DNA of 64,000 bases from Paenibacillus sp. FSL H8-0548 (GCF_038630985.1 NZ_CP152049.1:2127501-2191500); one strand, 5' to 3'; positions 1 through 8,778 are shown, numbered from the stretch's first letter. The notes: a model not told the origin generated them from the letters alone. Translations and numbers: made by a program.

Positions 1-408
1 GTCGATGGCTTAATCGGCATCGTAAGCTCAGTAACCCCCTTTACAGCAGCGGTAACACCGATTACAGAGCTAAGCGAGTCTTCGCAAACGTTTAGTCCGG
101 TTGCCGTTACGATTTTGGGGCGCGTGAATGAATCCTTTGGTATTTTAAGCAACTACAATAAGGAAACATCGAGAGTTATGATGACGAAGATCCCCGAAGA
201 CGATAAAATGGCTTTTCAGGATACGGTCATTACATCCGGCTTAGGCAATGTTTACCCTAGGGGACTCGTTGTCGGTACAGTGGAAAATAAGCAGCTGGGT
301 GACTTTGGTCTTACCTATACGGCAACGGTCAAGCTCGCAGCGAGCTTCGATCATTTGACTGAGGTGTTCGTCGTTCAGGTTCCTGAATTGGAGGATGGCG
401 AGCAATGA
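1..408 (+). CDS. mreC: Rod shape-determining protein MreC, C-terminal part (5' end outside window)
   Basis: The frame is open from base 1 and gives about 135 residues, beginning in the VDGLIGIVSSV region typical of the MreC beta-barrel core. MreC is a bitopic membrane protein that links the MreB cytoskeleton to the lateral-wall peptidoglycan machinery. The visible part corresponds to the extracytoplasmic beta domains, including TSGLGNVYPRGLVVGTV, where the family usually has a conserved glycine-rich G-x-FP-x-G loop. The stop codon overlaps the mreD start by ATGA, so the two are translationally coupled. The start lies upstream of the window. Confidence 0.93.
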   Translation, partial: VDGLIGIVSSVTPFTAAVTPITELSESSQTFSPVAVTILGRVNESFGILSNYNKETSRVMMTKIPEDDKMAFQDTVITSGLGNVYPRGLVVGTVENKQLGDFGLTYTATVKLAASFDHLTEVFVVQVPELEDGEQ

Positions 409-929
409 GCATGAACCGAATCCTTTTGCTCATGTTTCTTCTGTTTATTATCGAGGGAACCGTGATGTCATGGATTATTCCTGCTGGCTTCGGTCATCGG
501 ATCATTCCTCATTTTGTGTTTGTCATTGTCATTTTTTCTGGACTTTATAGTAGAAGGCATCTTGCATTGCTGCTTGGCATTTGCTTTGGTATGCTTCAGG
601 ATATTGTTTATTTTGGTCATTTACTAGGTACAAATGCTTTCATTATGGGATTAATGGGTTATTTTACGGGTGTGCTCTTAGAGCGGAGACGTTCAACTAT
701 AATGATGGCTATTTCTGTTATTGGCTTTGCTTGTCTATTATATGACAGTGTTATTTTTTTCATATACAGCGTATTTCGCATTACGCATGAAAGCTATGCC
801 TGGGCACTAATCGATCACATTCTACCAAGTTTATTTCTCCAGCTAGCATTTGCACTAGCCTGCTATGTGCCTGCAAGGAAGCTTTTTGAAGGGCAGTCCA
901 AGACGAATGCGGAGAAGGACGAGGAATAA
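405..929 (+). CDS. mreD: Rod shape-determining protein MreD
   Basis: A 174-residue, strongly hydrophobic protein with about five to six membrane segments (for example residues 5-25, 30-50, 55-75, 95-120 and 135-155) and a charged C-terminal tail. This fits MreD, the integral membrane partner of MreC in the elongasome. It starts inside the mreC stop (ATGA overlap) and is followed by minC, the usual mreBCD-minCD order of Bacillota. MreD is poorly conserved in sequence, so the call rests on position, length and hydrophobicity. Confidence 0.9.
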   Translation: MSMNRILLLMFLLFIIEGTVMSWIIPAGFGHRIIPHFVFVIVIFSGLYSRRHLALLLGICFGMLQDIVYFGHLLGTNAFIMGLMGYFTGVLLERRRSTIMMAISVIGFACLLYDSVIFFIYSVFRITHESYAWALIDHILPSLFLQLAFALACYVPARKLFEGQSKTNAEKDEE

Positions 930-994
930 AAATTGAGTCCTTGCAGGAATTTGTTAGGTAGAGCCAGAAATGATTAGGTTGGGGAGGGACGAAC

Positions 995-1660
995 GTGACC
1001 GAGAGGCAGCATATTATAATAAAGGGTGTAAAAGAAGGTCTCGTGTTCCTTCTCGACGATAAATGTGAATTTGCGGCATTGTTGGATGAGCTTCAATACA
1101 AGCTGGAAAAAACGCATCAACAGCTGCTTGCAGGTCCACTTGTTCATGTGCAGGTGAAGCTTGGAGCAAGACAAGTGACGGATGATGATAAGGATCGGAT
1201 ACGAAATGTCATACGGACGCAGGGGAATCTGATGGTTCAATCTGTAGAATCCGACCCGCCAAAGGTTGATTCACAGGAGGATCAGCAGCCTAATCTGCAA
1301 GTGCTCACGTCTATTATACGCTCTGGTCAGACCTATGAGCATGATGGCGATTTGCTATTAATCGGCGATTTGAATCCAGGCGGCACACTGCTGTGCACAG
1401 GTGATATTTACGTACTAGGCGCGTTGCGTGGAACAGCACATGCAGGGATAAGCGGACGCACGGATGTCATAATCGCTACGTCTCTCATGCGTCCTACACA
1501 GCTGCGTATTGCAGACGTGATAAGCAGGCCGCCCGAGGAATGGATGACGAGCGATGCATCAATGGAGTTCGCCTTTCTAAGTGAAGGTCGAATGCAAATT
1601 GATAAGCTATCGCAATTATTTCGCATACGGCATAATCCTATAATGTTTAAAGGAGTGTAG
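995..1660 (+). CDS. minC: Septum site-determining protein MinC
   Basis: 221 residues. GTG start at 995 behind GGGGAGGG. The N-terminal domain (about 1-100) is the variable FtsZ-inhibiting region. The C-terminal part (about 105-221) is the glycine-rich right-handed beta-helix that dimerises and binds MinD, with a run such as GDLNPGGTLLCTGDIYVLGA followed by ALRGTAHAG. MinC blocks Z-ring assembly near the poles. It lies 3 bp before minD, so the two are almost certainly co-transcribed and coupled. Confidence 0.95.
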   Translation: MTERQHIIIKGVKEGLVFLLDDKCEFAALLDELQYKLEKTHQQLLAGPLVHVQVKLGARQVTDDDKDRIRNVIRTQGNLMVQSVESDPPKVDSQEDQQPNLQVLTSIIRSGQTYEHDGDLLLIGDLNPGGTLLCTGDIYVLGALRGTAHAGISGRTDVIIATSLMRPTQLRIADVISRPPEEWMTSDASMEFAFLSEGRMQIDKLSQLFRIRHNPIMFKGV

Positions 1661-1663
1661 AGC

Positions 1664-2455
1664 ATGGGAGAAGCGATTGTAGTTACTTCAGGCAAGGGCG
1701 GCGTTGGCAAAACGACCACCTCAGCAAATCTGGGAACCGCGCTAGCATTACTTGGCAAGAAGGTATGTATGGTTGATACCGATATTGGCCTACGTAATCT
1801 TGATGTAGTCATGGGACTTGAAAATCGGATCATATATGACTTAGTAGATGTAGCCGAAGGGCGTTGTCGATTAAATCAAGCGCTAGTGAAAGACAAACGC
1901 TTCGATGAGCTATATATGCTTCCTGCCGCACAGACGAAGGATAAGGATTCTGTGAAGCCTGAGCAGGTGAAAAAAATGATTGACGAGCTGAAAAAAGAGC
2001 ATGACTACGTCATTATTGATTGTCCTGCTGGAATCGAGCATGGCTTTCGCAACGCCATTGCCGGGGCAGACCGAGCGATCATCGTTACAACTCCAGAAAA
2101 TGCGGCTGTACGTGATGCCGATCGAGTTATCGGGCTACTCGAGCAAGAAAAAATACCGAGCAAGCTAATTATTAACCGTATTCGTCCCAATATGATGAAA
2201 AACGGTGAAATGCTCGATATCGATGAGATTTGTCAAGTACTGGCTATTGATCTGGTAGGCATCGTTCCTGATGACGAAAAAGTAATTTCTGCTGCTAACA
2301 GTGGAGAGCCTACGGTTATGAACCCGACCTCGCGTGCTGCAATCGCCTATCGAAACATTGCAAGGCGGATCCTCGGTGACATGGTTCCGTTAATGCTGCT
2401 TGATGAGAAGGCGGGAGCTTTCAAGCGTTTTCGTAAGTTTCTTGGAATAGGATGA
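1664..2455 (+). CDS. minD: Septum site-determining ATPase MinD
   Basis: 263 residues, the usual MinD length. The deviant Walker A motif GKGGVGKTTT is at residues 10-19, with signature Lys11 and Lys16 of the ParA/MinD class. The C terminus AFKRFRKFLGIG is the amphipathic membrane-targeting helix. MinD binds membrane as an ATP dimer and recruits MinC. It follows minC by 3 bp and precedes the RodA/FtsW gene. No minE gene is seen; rod-shaped Bacilli generally use DivIVA/MinJ instead. Confidence 0.97.
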   Translation: MGEAIVVTSGKGGVGKTTTSANLGTALALLGKKVCMVDTDIGLRNLDVVMGLENRIIYDLVDVAEGRCRLNQALVKDKRFDELYMLPAAQTKDKDSVKPEQVKKMIDELKKEHDYVIIDCPAGIEHGFRNAIAGADRAIIVTTPENAAVRDADRVIGLLEQEKIPSKLIINRIRPNMMKNGEMLDIDEICQVLAIDLVGIVPDDEKVISAANSGEPTVMNPTSRAAIAYRNIARRILGDMVPLMLLDEKAGAFKRFRKFLGIG

Positions 2456-2462
2456 TAGCAAA

Positions 2463-3608
2463 TTGCTTAACAAACTAAAAAAACTGGACTGGGGAATATT
2501 AATCATTTTAGTATTCTTCATGGTTATCAGTATAATCGTTATTCATAGTGCAACCGCTAATTTCCCCCTGTATGCAGGAAACGACATGAAACAGCTTAAG
2601 TTTTATATATTAGGCTTCGTTATCGCAATCGCAGCCACCTTGTTCGATTACCGAATTGTGCTTAAGAGCTGGCATGTCCTATATGGAATTGGTATTACGA
2701 TGCTGGTGCTTGTGTACTTTTTCGGGGCTACCATAAATGGTGCAAGAGGCTGGTTCAAGCTGGGCAGCTTCTCTATTCAACCAGCAGAAATTGCCAAGAT
2801 CATACTGATTATTGGCATTGCTTATCTTATGGGGCGGCGTCAAGGAGATCGATTGACGTTTTCACATGATCTGCTGCCGATTGCCGCCTTTGCATTTGTA
2901 CCATTTATGCTAGTTATGATTCAGCCTGATTTGGGAAATGCGATCATTTATTTGGTTATTGTTCTAGGAATGCTGTGGATAGGAAATGTGAAGTACTCCC
3001 ACGTCATAACTGGACTTGCTATTGTAGTAGCTGGATTAATTTTGTTCGTTTCCCTATTTAACATCTTCAATCAAGAAATATATGATTATTTGGACGATAA
3101 GGGAATGAAGCACTGGCATGGACGGATCAATACGTTCATAAATCCGGAGCAGGCCTCGTCCGATGACCGGCATCAATCTGAAAATGCGCAAATTGCAATT
3201 GGCTCAGGCGGCTTAAGCGGTGATGGGTATTTGCAGGGGGATATGAAAAATGGCGGTTTTATTCCTTATCCGTATTCGGATTCGATTTTCGTCGTTATCG
3301 GAGAGGAATTCGGCTTTCAGGGCTCAGCCATATTGCTGCTCCTGTATTTCCTGCTGATTTATCGTATGATCATTATCGCTTTCAAATGTTATGATTTGCG
3401 TGCGTCGTTTATCGTCATCGGAATTGTGTCGATGTATGTATTCCAGGTATTCCAAAACATTGGCATGATGATTGGACTTATGCCGATAACGGGCATTACA
3501 CTGCCATTTATAAGCTATGGAGGTACGTCTCTCCTGCTCAATATGATGTGCATTGGGCTCGTATTCAGCATTAAGGCACATCAAGAAATATATGAACTGG
3601 CTGATTAA
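2463..3608 (+). CDS. rodA: RodA/FtsW/SpoVE-family peptidoglycan polymerase
   Basis: 381 residues with about ten membrane spans. The start is TTG at 2463, just after minD, with AGGATG as a weak Shine-Dalgarno site. SEDS signatures are visible: FKLGSFSIQPAEIAKI near residue 100, GSGGLSGDGYLQGDMKNGG near 245, and the C-terminal PITGITLPFISYGGTSLL. SEDS proteins polymerise glycan strands with a class B PBP. Its place after mreCD-minCD favours an elongation role (RodA), but FtsW or SpoVE paralogues cannot be separated with certainty by eye. Confidence 0.88.
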   Translation: MLNKLKKLDWGILIILVFFMVISIIVIHSATANFPLYAGNDMKQLKFYILGFVIAIAATLFDYRIVLKSWHVLYGIGITMLVLVYFFGATINGARGWFKLGSFSIQPAEIAKIILIIGIAYLMGRRQGDRLTFSHDLLPIAAFAFVPFMLVMIQPDLGNAIIYLVIVLGMLWIGNVKYSHVITGLAIVVAGLILFVSLFNIFNQEIYDYLDDKGMKHWHGRINTFINPEQASSDDRHQSENAQIAIGSGGLSGDGYLQGDMKNGGFIPYPYSDSIFVVIGEEFGFQGSAILLLLYFLLIYRMIIIAFKCYDLRASFIVIGIVSMYVFQVFQNIGMMIGLMPITGITLPFISYGGTSLLLNMMCIGLVFSIKAHQEIYELAD

Positions 3609-3623
3609 ATTCAAGCCGGCTGT

Positions 3624-3672
3624 AAAGCTGCTTCTAAAACGGAATTTATCCGTTTCAGAAGCAGCTTTTTTT
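3624..3672 (+). terminator. Rho-independent terminator after rodA
   Basis: GCTGCTTCT at 3627-3635 pairs with AGAAGCAGC at 3657-3665. An inner AAACGG/CCGTTT extends the stem, and a T run follows at 3665-3672. It ends the mreC-rodA transcription unit. Confidence 0.9.
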
Positions 3673-3895
3673 AATAGATAAGTTGAACTAAAGTTTTAGA
3701 AACCTATGGTGAGGAAATAACGACCCGCATGTCGAATAAGAACGCAAATAACTGGAACAGGCAGGTATGAACGTTATCAAGCGTTATATTTATATCTTAA
3801 GGGAAAAGAAGTCAAGGACACCGTCAATTTCTTTGGTTCAACTGATATAGCCGGGTTAGTTCGTTTAGAGAATAGCGCGATAGGACGAGGCTACG

Positions 3896-4083
3896 CTGCA
3901 GTTTGTACAACGTAATTGACGTTACTAGCCTGACTCGATACCTACACTGTAGTTTGTGCAATAGAATGCTTATTCTAGGGCGATATTGGTTGGTTTGGAG
4001 CTCATTCTCCTGCAAAATTACAATGTAGCCATCTGAAACAGCTCTCATGTGAGGTTTCTAGTGTACAAAGTACAGTCTAGGCT
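3896..4083. repeat. 188-bp MITE-like intergenic repeat, copy 1
   Basis: Matches 46019-46206 over exactly 188 bp without gaps; by hand alignment about 22 positions differ (roughly 88% identity). The ends carry imperfect inverted copies of CTGCAGTTTGTACAA. A second direct copy (CTGTAGTTTGTGCAA) and further inverted copies lie inside. No transposase is encoded, so this is a non-autonomous or structural repeat. Confidence 0.85.
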
Positions 4084-4213
4084 GCTTCTCCTTAAACGAT
4101 ATCATTTGAACCGAGGTGAAACGGCTGTCGCCGTCCTTTGGCGGCGTCAGTGCGTTTCATTCCGGAGAAATATAGAGAAAGTATGGCGAAATGATCTACT
4201 TCCCTCTATTTTT

Positions 4214-4277
4214 AAAAAAATGAAGATTAAGCGAAGCGAGAAGATCGTTTTGGAGAAACGAAGGGTTCGCCTTTGCA
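4214..4277. repeat. 64-bp intergenic repeat, copy 1
   Basis: Matches 43465-43528 with two differences (62 of 64). The core is GAAGATTAAGCGAAGCGAGA, followed by the GATCGTT-TGGAGAAACGAAG region. A more diverged relative is visible at about 27630-27670, downstream of spoVB. Confidence 0.85.
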
Positions 4278-4466
4278 TACGAGCTCTGCCTTTAAAGGAC
4301 GGCGACAGCCGTTTACGCTTGTGGGATTATACAGCTCCTTTCCGCTTCGATAAAGCTATGCTAGTAGTCCTCGCATACGTTCGCATACTTGTCTTACTCT
4401 CTACATATCCATGTAATGAGGAACAAGCTGTCGTAACGACGATGGAAGCGGAGGAGGAGCGCCGAG

Positions 4467-5267
4467 ATGAATATGAAGGACGGCAAGCAGCATAAGGACA
4501 AAGAAGAGCTTGATCCAGAGGTAGTATGGAAAACAAACCCTAATCCATGGGCGAGCTGGGGCGAGGATAACGAAATTAGCGAAAAAAGAAGCTTCGTGAA
4601 AGCTCCTCATTCTACGCCTAACAAAGATACTCGCTTTGAACGCAGCAAGCATCCATTTCGCAGGGAGCTGATGTGGAAGCTCGTAATTGCACTCGTATTG
4701 TTTGGCGGAATATGGACGATGTTTCAATATGATACGGAATATACACGCAAGGGACAAGCGCTCGTGAGGCAGGCACTTGTCGATGAGATTGATTTTGCAG
4801 CGGCGGCAGCGTGGTACAAGGAGACATTTGCAGGTGCTCCATCCTTTATTCCCATCTTTGAGGATAAGAATGAGGCCGCGGTAGGGGCAGATGGAACGGT
4901 GAGGCTACCCATTGTTGCTCCGCTGCAAGGAGGATCGCTTGTACGAACCTTTGCAGAGCTGCTAAATGGCATTGAGCTTGCGGGAGGCTCTGAAGAGCAG
5001 GTTGTCGCTGCTGAGACAGGCCGTGTACTCGTATTGACGGACCCAAGCGACAAGGGCTCTACAATCGTTATTCAGCATGCTAATCAGCGTGTAACGATTT
5101 ATGGAAAGCTTGGAGAAACTGAGGTACGTGTAAATGACTGGGTAGAAGCGGGGGACCCTATCGGGAAGCTGATGAGCTCAGAGGGCGTACAGCCGAGCCT
5201 GCTTTATTTTGCAGTGAAGCAAAATGACCTGTATATCGACCCGGTGGACGTGATACCGCTTGATTAA
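4467..5267 (+). CDS. spoIVFA: Stage IV sporulation protein FA (SpoIVFA), M23-like
   Basis: 266 residues. ATG at 4467 behind GAGGAGGAG (4451-4459). A cytosolic charged N terminus (1-68) is followed by one membrane span (about 70-87) and a LytM/M23-type C-terminal domain (about 150-260, VAPLQGG...VVAAETGRVLVLTD...GSTIVIQHANQRVTIYGKL). The expected zinc-binding HxxxD/HxH pattern is not evident, as in the non-catalytic SpoIVFA family. SpoIVFA holds SpoIVFB and BofA together and inhibits the protease until the forespore signal arrives. The stop overlaps the spoIVFB start. Confidence 0.88.
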   Translation: MNMKDGKQHKDKEELDPEVVWKTNPNPWASWGEDNEISEKRSFVKAPHSTPNKDTRFERSKHPFRRELMWKLVIALVLFGGIWTMFQYDTEYTRKGQALVRQALVDEIDFAAAAAWYKETFAGAPSFIPIFEDKNEAAVGADGTVRLPIVAPLQGGSLVRTFAELLNGIELAGGSEEQVVAAETGRVLVLTDPSDKGSTIVIQHANQRVTIYGKLGETEVRVNDWVEAGDPIGKLMSSEGVQPSLLYFAVKQNDLYIDPVDVIPLD

Positions 5268-6141
5268 ATGGAAAGGTATTATTTGGTCCGTTCATCCGCT
5301 GTTCGTAATCATTATGCTCGGATCGGTTATGACTGGTTATTTTGCGGAGCTGATTACGTTGTTTTTGCTAGTGCTGGTCCACGAGATGGGTCATGTGATC
5401 ATGGCGCGCAGCTTTGGCTGGACGATTAGGGAAGTGAAGCTGCTGCCCTTTGGCGGGGTTGTGGAGGTAGAGGAGTCAGGAGGACTTCCAGCCAAGGAGG
5501 AAGCTCTCGTAGCCATTGCGGGCCCCCTGCAAAATGTGTGGATGGGACTAGCCGCTTGGGGCTGCGGTCAGCTTGGCTTGTGGGATCAAGCTTGGGCCGA
5601 GTATGTGTGGCAGGCGAATCTGATGCTGTGCTTGTTTAACTTGCTGCCTATTCATCCGCTCGATGGCGGAAAGCTGCTCCAGGCTTCATTGAGCTATGTC
5701 GTCAATTATTACAAAATGCTAATTTGGTCAGCTCGAATAAGCTTATTGTTTAGCGTGCTTATGATCGTTTCATCGCTTCTTCCATTGCTTGTTTATAAGG
5801 ATGGCATACAGCTGAATCTGATGATCGTCGGTATATTTCTTTTTATGACCAATTGGACTTATTATCGGAATGTGCCCTTTTTATTTTATCGATTTCTCAT
5901 GTACCGTGATCGGGTAAACATTAAAGCTTTAACGATGGGGCATATCGCAAATCCAATTATCGTTAATGGAAAACAAAGCATTCTCTCTGTTGCGAGACTC
6001 TTTCAAAGAGAACGATATCATTTGATTTATATGGTGGAGGATCGCAGTAAGGAGGTCAGAATGCTGCCAGAGCAGAAAATTGTTGAGGGCTGTTTGTCAG
6101 GCAGTAATCCTAATCGTGCAGTATCTGAACTTTTCAGTTAA
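5260..6141 (+). CDS. spoIVFB: Intramembrane metalloprotease SpoIVFB (pro-sigma-K processing), M50B family
   Basis: 293 residues. TTG start at 5260 overlaps the spoIVFA stop by 8 bp. The zinc site is complete: H41-E42-x-x-H45 (HEMGH) in a membrane helix, plus N127-x-LPIHPLD135GG. About six membrane spans are followed by a soluble C-terminal part (about 215-293) resembling a degenerate CBS domain. In the mother cell this site-2-type protease cleaves pro-sigma-K. Coupling to spoIVFA fits the known complex. Confidence 0.93.
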   Translation: MIKWKGIIWSVHPLFVIIMLGSVMTGYFAELITLFLLVLVHEMGHVIMARSFGWTIREVKLLPFGGVVEVEESGGLPAKEEALVAIAGPLQNVWMGLAAWGCGQLGLWDQAWAEYVWQANLMLCLFNLLPIHPLDGGKLLQASLSYVVNYYKMLIWSARISLLFSVLMIVSSLLPLLVYKDGIQLNLMIVGIFLFMTNWTYYRNVPFLFYRFLMYRDRVNIKALTMGHIANPIIVNGKQSILSVARLFQRERYHLIYMVEDRSKEVRMLPEQKIVEGCLSGSNPNRAVSELFS

Positions 6142-6178
6142 AATAGATGAAAAGCGTACTGGCAGGTGATGCTCGGGA

Positions 6179-7426
6179 ATGAAGCAAATGTTGATGCATG
6201 TACAGGGTGAGATGCTGCAAACCGCAGTGCTATCGAATGGACGCCTAGTTGAATTTTTTATGGAAAAAACGAAAGCAAGCAGCTTGGTCGGCAATGTTTA
6301 TAAAGGCCGCGTAATTAATGTTTTGCCTGGTATGCAGGCGGCATTCGTTGATGTTGGTTTGGCCAAAAATGCATTTTTGTATATTGATGAGCTGCTCGAT
6401 CCGCATCTAGAGAAACAGCCGCTGCAGAAACCGCTCATTCAAGAGCTTGTTAAGCCAGGTCAAGAGCTGATCGTACAGGTGATGAAGGAGCCGCTTGGAG
6501 GGAAAGGCGCTCGTGTAACTACCCACTTCTCACTTCCAGGACGGTACCTAGTCTATATGCCGATCTCTGATTATGTGGGGGTTTCCAAAAAAATTAGCAC
6601 CGAGGGCGAACGGACGCGCTTGCGCTCGATTGGCGAGAGGCTGCGGATGCATGAGGAAGGCATCATACTGCGGACGGCAGCAAGCGGAGAGAGTGAGGAG
6701 TCTCTCCACGGTGATGTAGCTCAGTTAAGGGAGACATGGCAAAGTATAGCAGTGCGGAGCATAGAAGCGGCTGTACCGTCTGAGCTGCACCGTGAAGCAG
6801 GCCTGATGCGTAGAGCGGTTCGTGACACCTTGACGCTGGACATGGATGAAATTTGGATAGATGATGCTGAACGATTTGAGGAAGTTTCTGCTTTGCTGGA
6901 GGAAATGACGCCGAGGCTGCGTGAGCGCCTCAAGCAGTATGTGCACAGGGACGGCGTTCCTTTATTTGATTTCTATCGTGTTACAGAGCAGGTGACGAAG
7001 GCGTTTGATCGGAAAATATCACTTTCCTGCGGCGGTCATTTAATCTGGGAAGAGACGGAAGCGCTGACGGTCATTGATGTGAATACCGGAAAGTTTACGG
7101 GTTCCTCCGGCCTCGAGGATACTGTGTTTCGCACCAATATGGAAGCTGCGGATGAAATTGCGAGACTGCTTCGCGTAAGAGACGTAGGCGGCATCATTAT
7201 TATTGATTTTATCGATATGGAGCAAAACGAGCATCGTGAGCAAGTGATGCAGCGACTGATTGAAAAGTCGCGAAACGATCAGACGAAATGTACGATTCTT
7301 GGGTGGACGAAACTGGGATTAATTGAAATGACCCGCAAAAAAGCTCGTGAAAACATCGCCCATCAGCTAACAGAGCGCTGTGTAGCCTGTGGAGCGCAAA
7401 CGAAGCAGGCTGAAAATAGGCATTGA
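6179..7426 (+). CDS. rng: Ribonuclease E/G family protein
   Basis: 415 residues, ATG at 6179 behind AGGTGAT. An S1-like RNA-binding domain lies at about 37-120 (SLVGNVYKGRVINVLPGMQAAFVDVG). The catalytic DNase-I-like region contains VIDVNTGKFTG and IIIIDFIDM, whose aspartates bind magnesium. The C terminus ERCVACGAQTK is a shortened zinc-link-like cysteine pair. It lacks the long scaffold of E. coli RNase E, as is usual for RNase G. It follows spoIVFB by 37 bp and precedes the rplU leader, a common Paenibacillus arrangement. Confidence 0.93.
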   Translation: MKQMLMHVQGEMLQTAVLSNGRLVEFFMEKTKASSLVGNVYKGRVINVLPGMQAAFVDVGLAKNAFLYIDELLDPHLEKQPLQKPLIQELVKPGQELIVQVMKEPLGGKGARVTTHFSLPGRYLVYMPISDYVGVSKKISTEGERTRLRSIGERLRMHEEGIILRTAASGESEESLHGDVAQLRETWQSIAVRSIEAAVPSELHREAGLMRRAVRDTLTLDMDEIWIDDAERFEEVSALLEEMTPRLRERLKQYVHRDGVPLFDFYRVTEQVTKAFDRKISLSCGGHLIWEETEALTVIDVNTGKFTGSSGLEDTVFRTNMEAADEIARLLRVRDVGGIIIIDFIDMEQNEHREQVMQRLIEKSRNDQTKCTILGWTKLGLIEMTRKKARENIAHQLTERCVACGAQTKQAENRH

Positions 7427-7448
7427 ATATATTTTTCTGCATAGAGAA

Positions 7449-7477
7449 TTGATATAGCTTTTATAGTATGGTATACT
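7449..7477 (+). promoter_or_regulatory. Sigma-A promoter of rplU-prp-rpmA
   Basis: TTGATA (7449-7454), a 17-bp spacer, and TATACT (7472-7477). Transcription would start near 7484, just before the structured L21 leader. Confidence 0.8.
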
Positions 7478-7485
7478 CTTTGGGT

Positions 7486-7602
7486 GTGTGTCTCGTACCT
7501 CGTAAGGAACGAGATGTACAAGTACCGCTCCGATTGGGTAAATAAGCGTTTTTGGCGAAAGCTGAGAGCCACCTGAATTAGGCGAGTCTTCGAAAATAAG
7601 GA
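7486..7602 (+). promoter_or_regulatory. Ribosomal protein L21 leader RNA
   Basis: The 110-base leader between promoter and rplU contains CTCGTACCTCGTAAGGAACGAG, a strong 5' hairpin. It then has CGCTCCGATTGGGT, GGCGAAAGCTGAGAGCC and the Shine-Dalgarno AAGGAGGTG. Position and conserved-looking blocks fit the L21 leader family of Bacillota, thought to mediate feedback by L21. Assignment is by eye; a covariance-model search would settle it. Confidence 0.65.
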
Positions 7603-7614
7603 GGTGCACTAACA

Positions 7615-7926
7615 ATGTTCGCAATCATCGTAACAGGCGGAAAGCAATACAAAGTTCAGGAAGGCGATGTTATCTACATCGAAAAACTGGATTCTGAAGC
7701 AGGCGAGAGCGTAACGTTTGATCGTGTTTTGGCGGTTTCTAAAGGTGACGGTCTTGTAACTGGAACTCCGGTAGTATCCGGCGCTACAGTAACAGGTAAA
7801 GTTGAGAAACAAGGTAAAGGCCAAAAGATCATCGTTTACAAATACAAAGCCAAAAAGAACTATCGTCGTAAGCAAGGTCATCGTCAACCGTTTACAAAAG
7901 TAACAATCGAGAAAATCCAAGCGTAA
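7615..7926 (+). CDS. rplU: 50S ribosomal protein L21
   Basis: 103 residues, full length. It begins [18 protein letters not shown] and carries the C-terminal [12 protein letters not shown] signature that contacts 23S rRNA. The start has a near-perfect AAGGAGGTG site. It heads the rplU-prp-rpmA operon, the standard Bacillota order. Confidence 0.98.
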   Translation: MFAIIVTGGKQYKVQEGDVIYIEKLDSEAGESVTFDRVLAVSKGDGLVTGTPVVSGATVTGKVEKQGKGQKIIVYKYKAKKNYRRKQGHRQPFTKVTIEKIQA

Positions 7927-7937
7927 GCGGGATTTCT

Positions 7938-8276
7938 ATGATAACTGTTACATTTGTACGGAGAGCCGCTGACAGACGTATCGTATCTTTTGCAGTCGAA
8001 GGACATGCTAAATATGCGAAACCGGGCAAAGATATCGTTTGTGCGGGTGTATCAGCCATTTCGGTCGGTACCGTTAACGCAATCGAAGCTTTAGCAGGAG
8101 AAGAGCTGCCGTGCAAGATGAAGAACGGCTGGCTATCGTCGGATATTCCGACGCTGGCAGACGAAGCTTCAGATGCTCGGATGCAGCTGCTGCTGGAATC
8201 GATGGCGGTTATGCTTGACACTATCGCAAAATCATACGGCAAACATGTCGTCATTCATGATCTTCTTCATGCTTAG
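7938..8276 (+). CDS. prp: Ribosomal-processing cysteine protease Prp
   Basis: 112 residues. The catalytic pair is visible as EGH23 and C35 in DIVC35AGVS, the family signature. Prp removes the N-terminal extension of L27 before ribosome assembly. It sits between rplU and rpmA, 11 bp after rplU, and the L27 encoded next has the matching cleavable extension. The Shine-Dalgarno site is weak, so translation may depend partly on coupling to rplU. Confidence 0.95.
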   Translation: MITVTFVRRAADRRIVSFAVEGHAKYAKPGKDIVCAGVSAISVGTVNAIEALAGEELPCKMKNGWLSSDIPTLADEASDARMQLLLESMAVMLDTIAKSYGKHVVIHDLLHA

Positions 8277-8325
8277 GCATGAGAAGCAAATTGGCTTCAC
8301 AATCCTTTAAAAGGAGGGAATAACT

Positions 8326-8637
8326 ATGTTGAAACTGAATCTTCAGCTTTTCGCTTCGAAGAAAGGTGTTGGTTCCACTAGAAACGGACGTGACTCACAG
8401 TCGAAGCGCCTTGGCGCTAAACGTGCTGATGGTCAAACCGTATCCGCTGGAAGCATTTTGTTTCGCCAACGCGGAACAAAAATTCACCCAGGTACTAACG
8501 TAGGCATCGGGAAAGACGATACGCTTTATGCAAAAGTAGAAGGCGTAGTGAAGTTCGAACGTTGGGGACGCGATCGCAAAAAAGTGAGCGTATATCCAGC
8601 AGTTCTTGCTCCGGTAGCTGCAGCAGTAGAAGCTTAA
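8326..8637 (+). CDS. rpmA: 50S ribosomal protein L27 with Prp-cleavable N terminus
   Basis: 103 residues, ATG behind AAAAGGAGGG. The start [19 protein letters not shown] shows the Bacillota-specific extension MLKLNLQLF before the usual ASKKG; Prp cleaves there, leaving mature L27 beginning near residue 10. The rest ([36 protein letters not shown]) is typical. A terminator follows at once. Confidence 0.98.
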   Translation: MLKLNLQLFASKKGVGSTRNGRDSQSKRLGAKRADGQTVSAGSILFRQRGTKIHPGTNVGIGKDDTLYAKVEGVVKFERWGRDRKKVSVYPAVLAPVAAAVEA

Positions 8638-8660
8638 TACAGCCTTATATAAGCAATAAG

Positions 8661-8692
8661 TCCCGGCCTGCATCGCTAGGCCGGTTTTTTTT
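8661..8692 (+). terminator. Terminator after rpmA
   Basis: CCGGCCT (8663-8669) and AGGCCGG (8678-8684) form a GC-rich 7-bp stem followed by eight T residues. Confidence 0.92.
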
Positions 8693-8711
8693 GTTTCAAG
8701 GATAATGACTA

Positions 8712-8740
8712 ATGACCGTGGAACGGCAGCGTGATATACT
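8712..8740 (+). promoter_or_regulatory. Candidate promoter of spo0B-obg
   Basis: ATGACC (8712-8717), a 17-bp spacer, and TATACT (8735-8740), 38 bp before the spo0B start. The -35 is only a partial match. Confidence 0.45.
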
Positions 8741-8778
8741 GGATAAGCTAGGAAATTTGAAGAAGGTAGGTTTAATCG

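Larger units (their letters stand above)
3673..4466. other. Repeat-rich intergenic region between rodA and spoIVFA
   Basis: About 800 bp without a credible gene. It holds a 188-bp repeat (3896-4083) also found at 46019, a 64-bp repeat (4214-4277) also found at 43465, and a GC-rich hairpin near 4118-4158 (GAAACGGCTGTCGCC and its near complement). A 148-codon open frame at 4049-4495 runs across both repeats and out of frame into spoIVFA, so it is not believed. Several CATAC-type hexamers near 4374-4391 resemble a sigma-E -10 but lack a matching -35. Confidence 0.7.

Noticed and set aside
4374..4391. CATACGTT and CATACTTG as sigma-E -10 elements for spoIVFAB
   Set aside because: No KMATATT-like -35 at a 13-15 bp spacing; spacing and match too poor to list.
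4049..4495. 148-codon open frame with MKIKRSEKIVLEKRRVRLC
   Set aside because: It spans the ends of two intergenic repeats, overlaps spoIVFA out of frame and has no domain; the repeat at 43465 breaks after the same peptide. Treated as repeat-derived.
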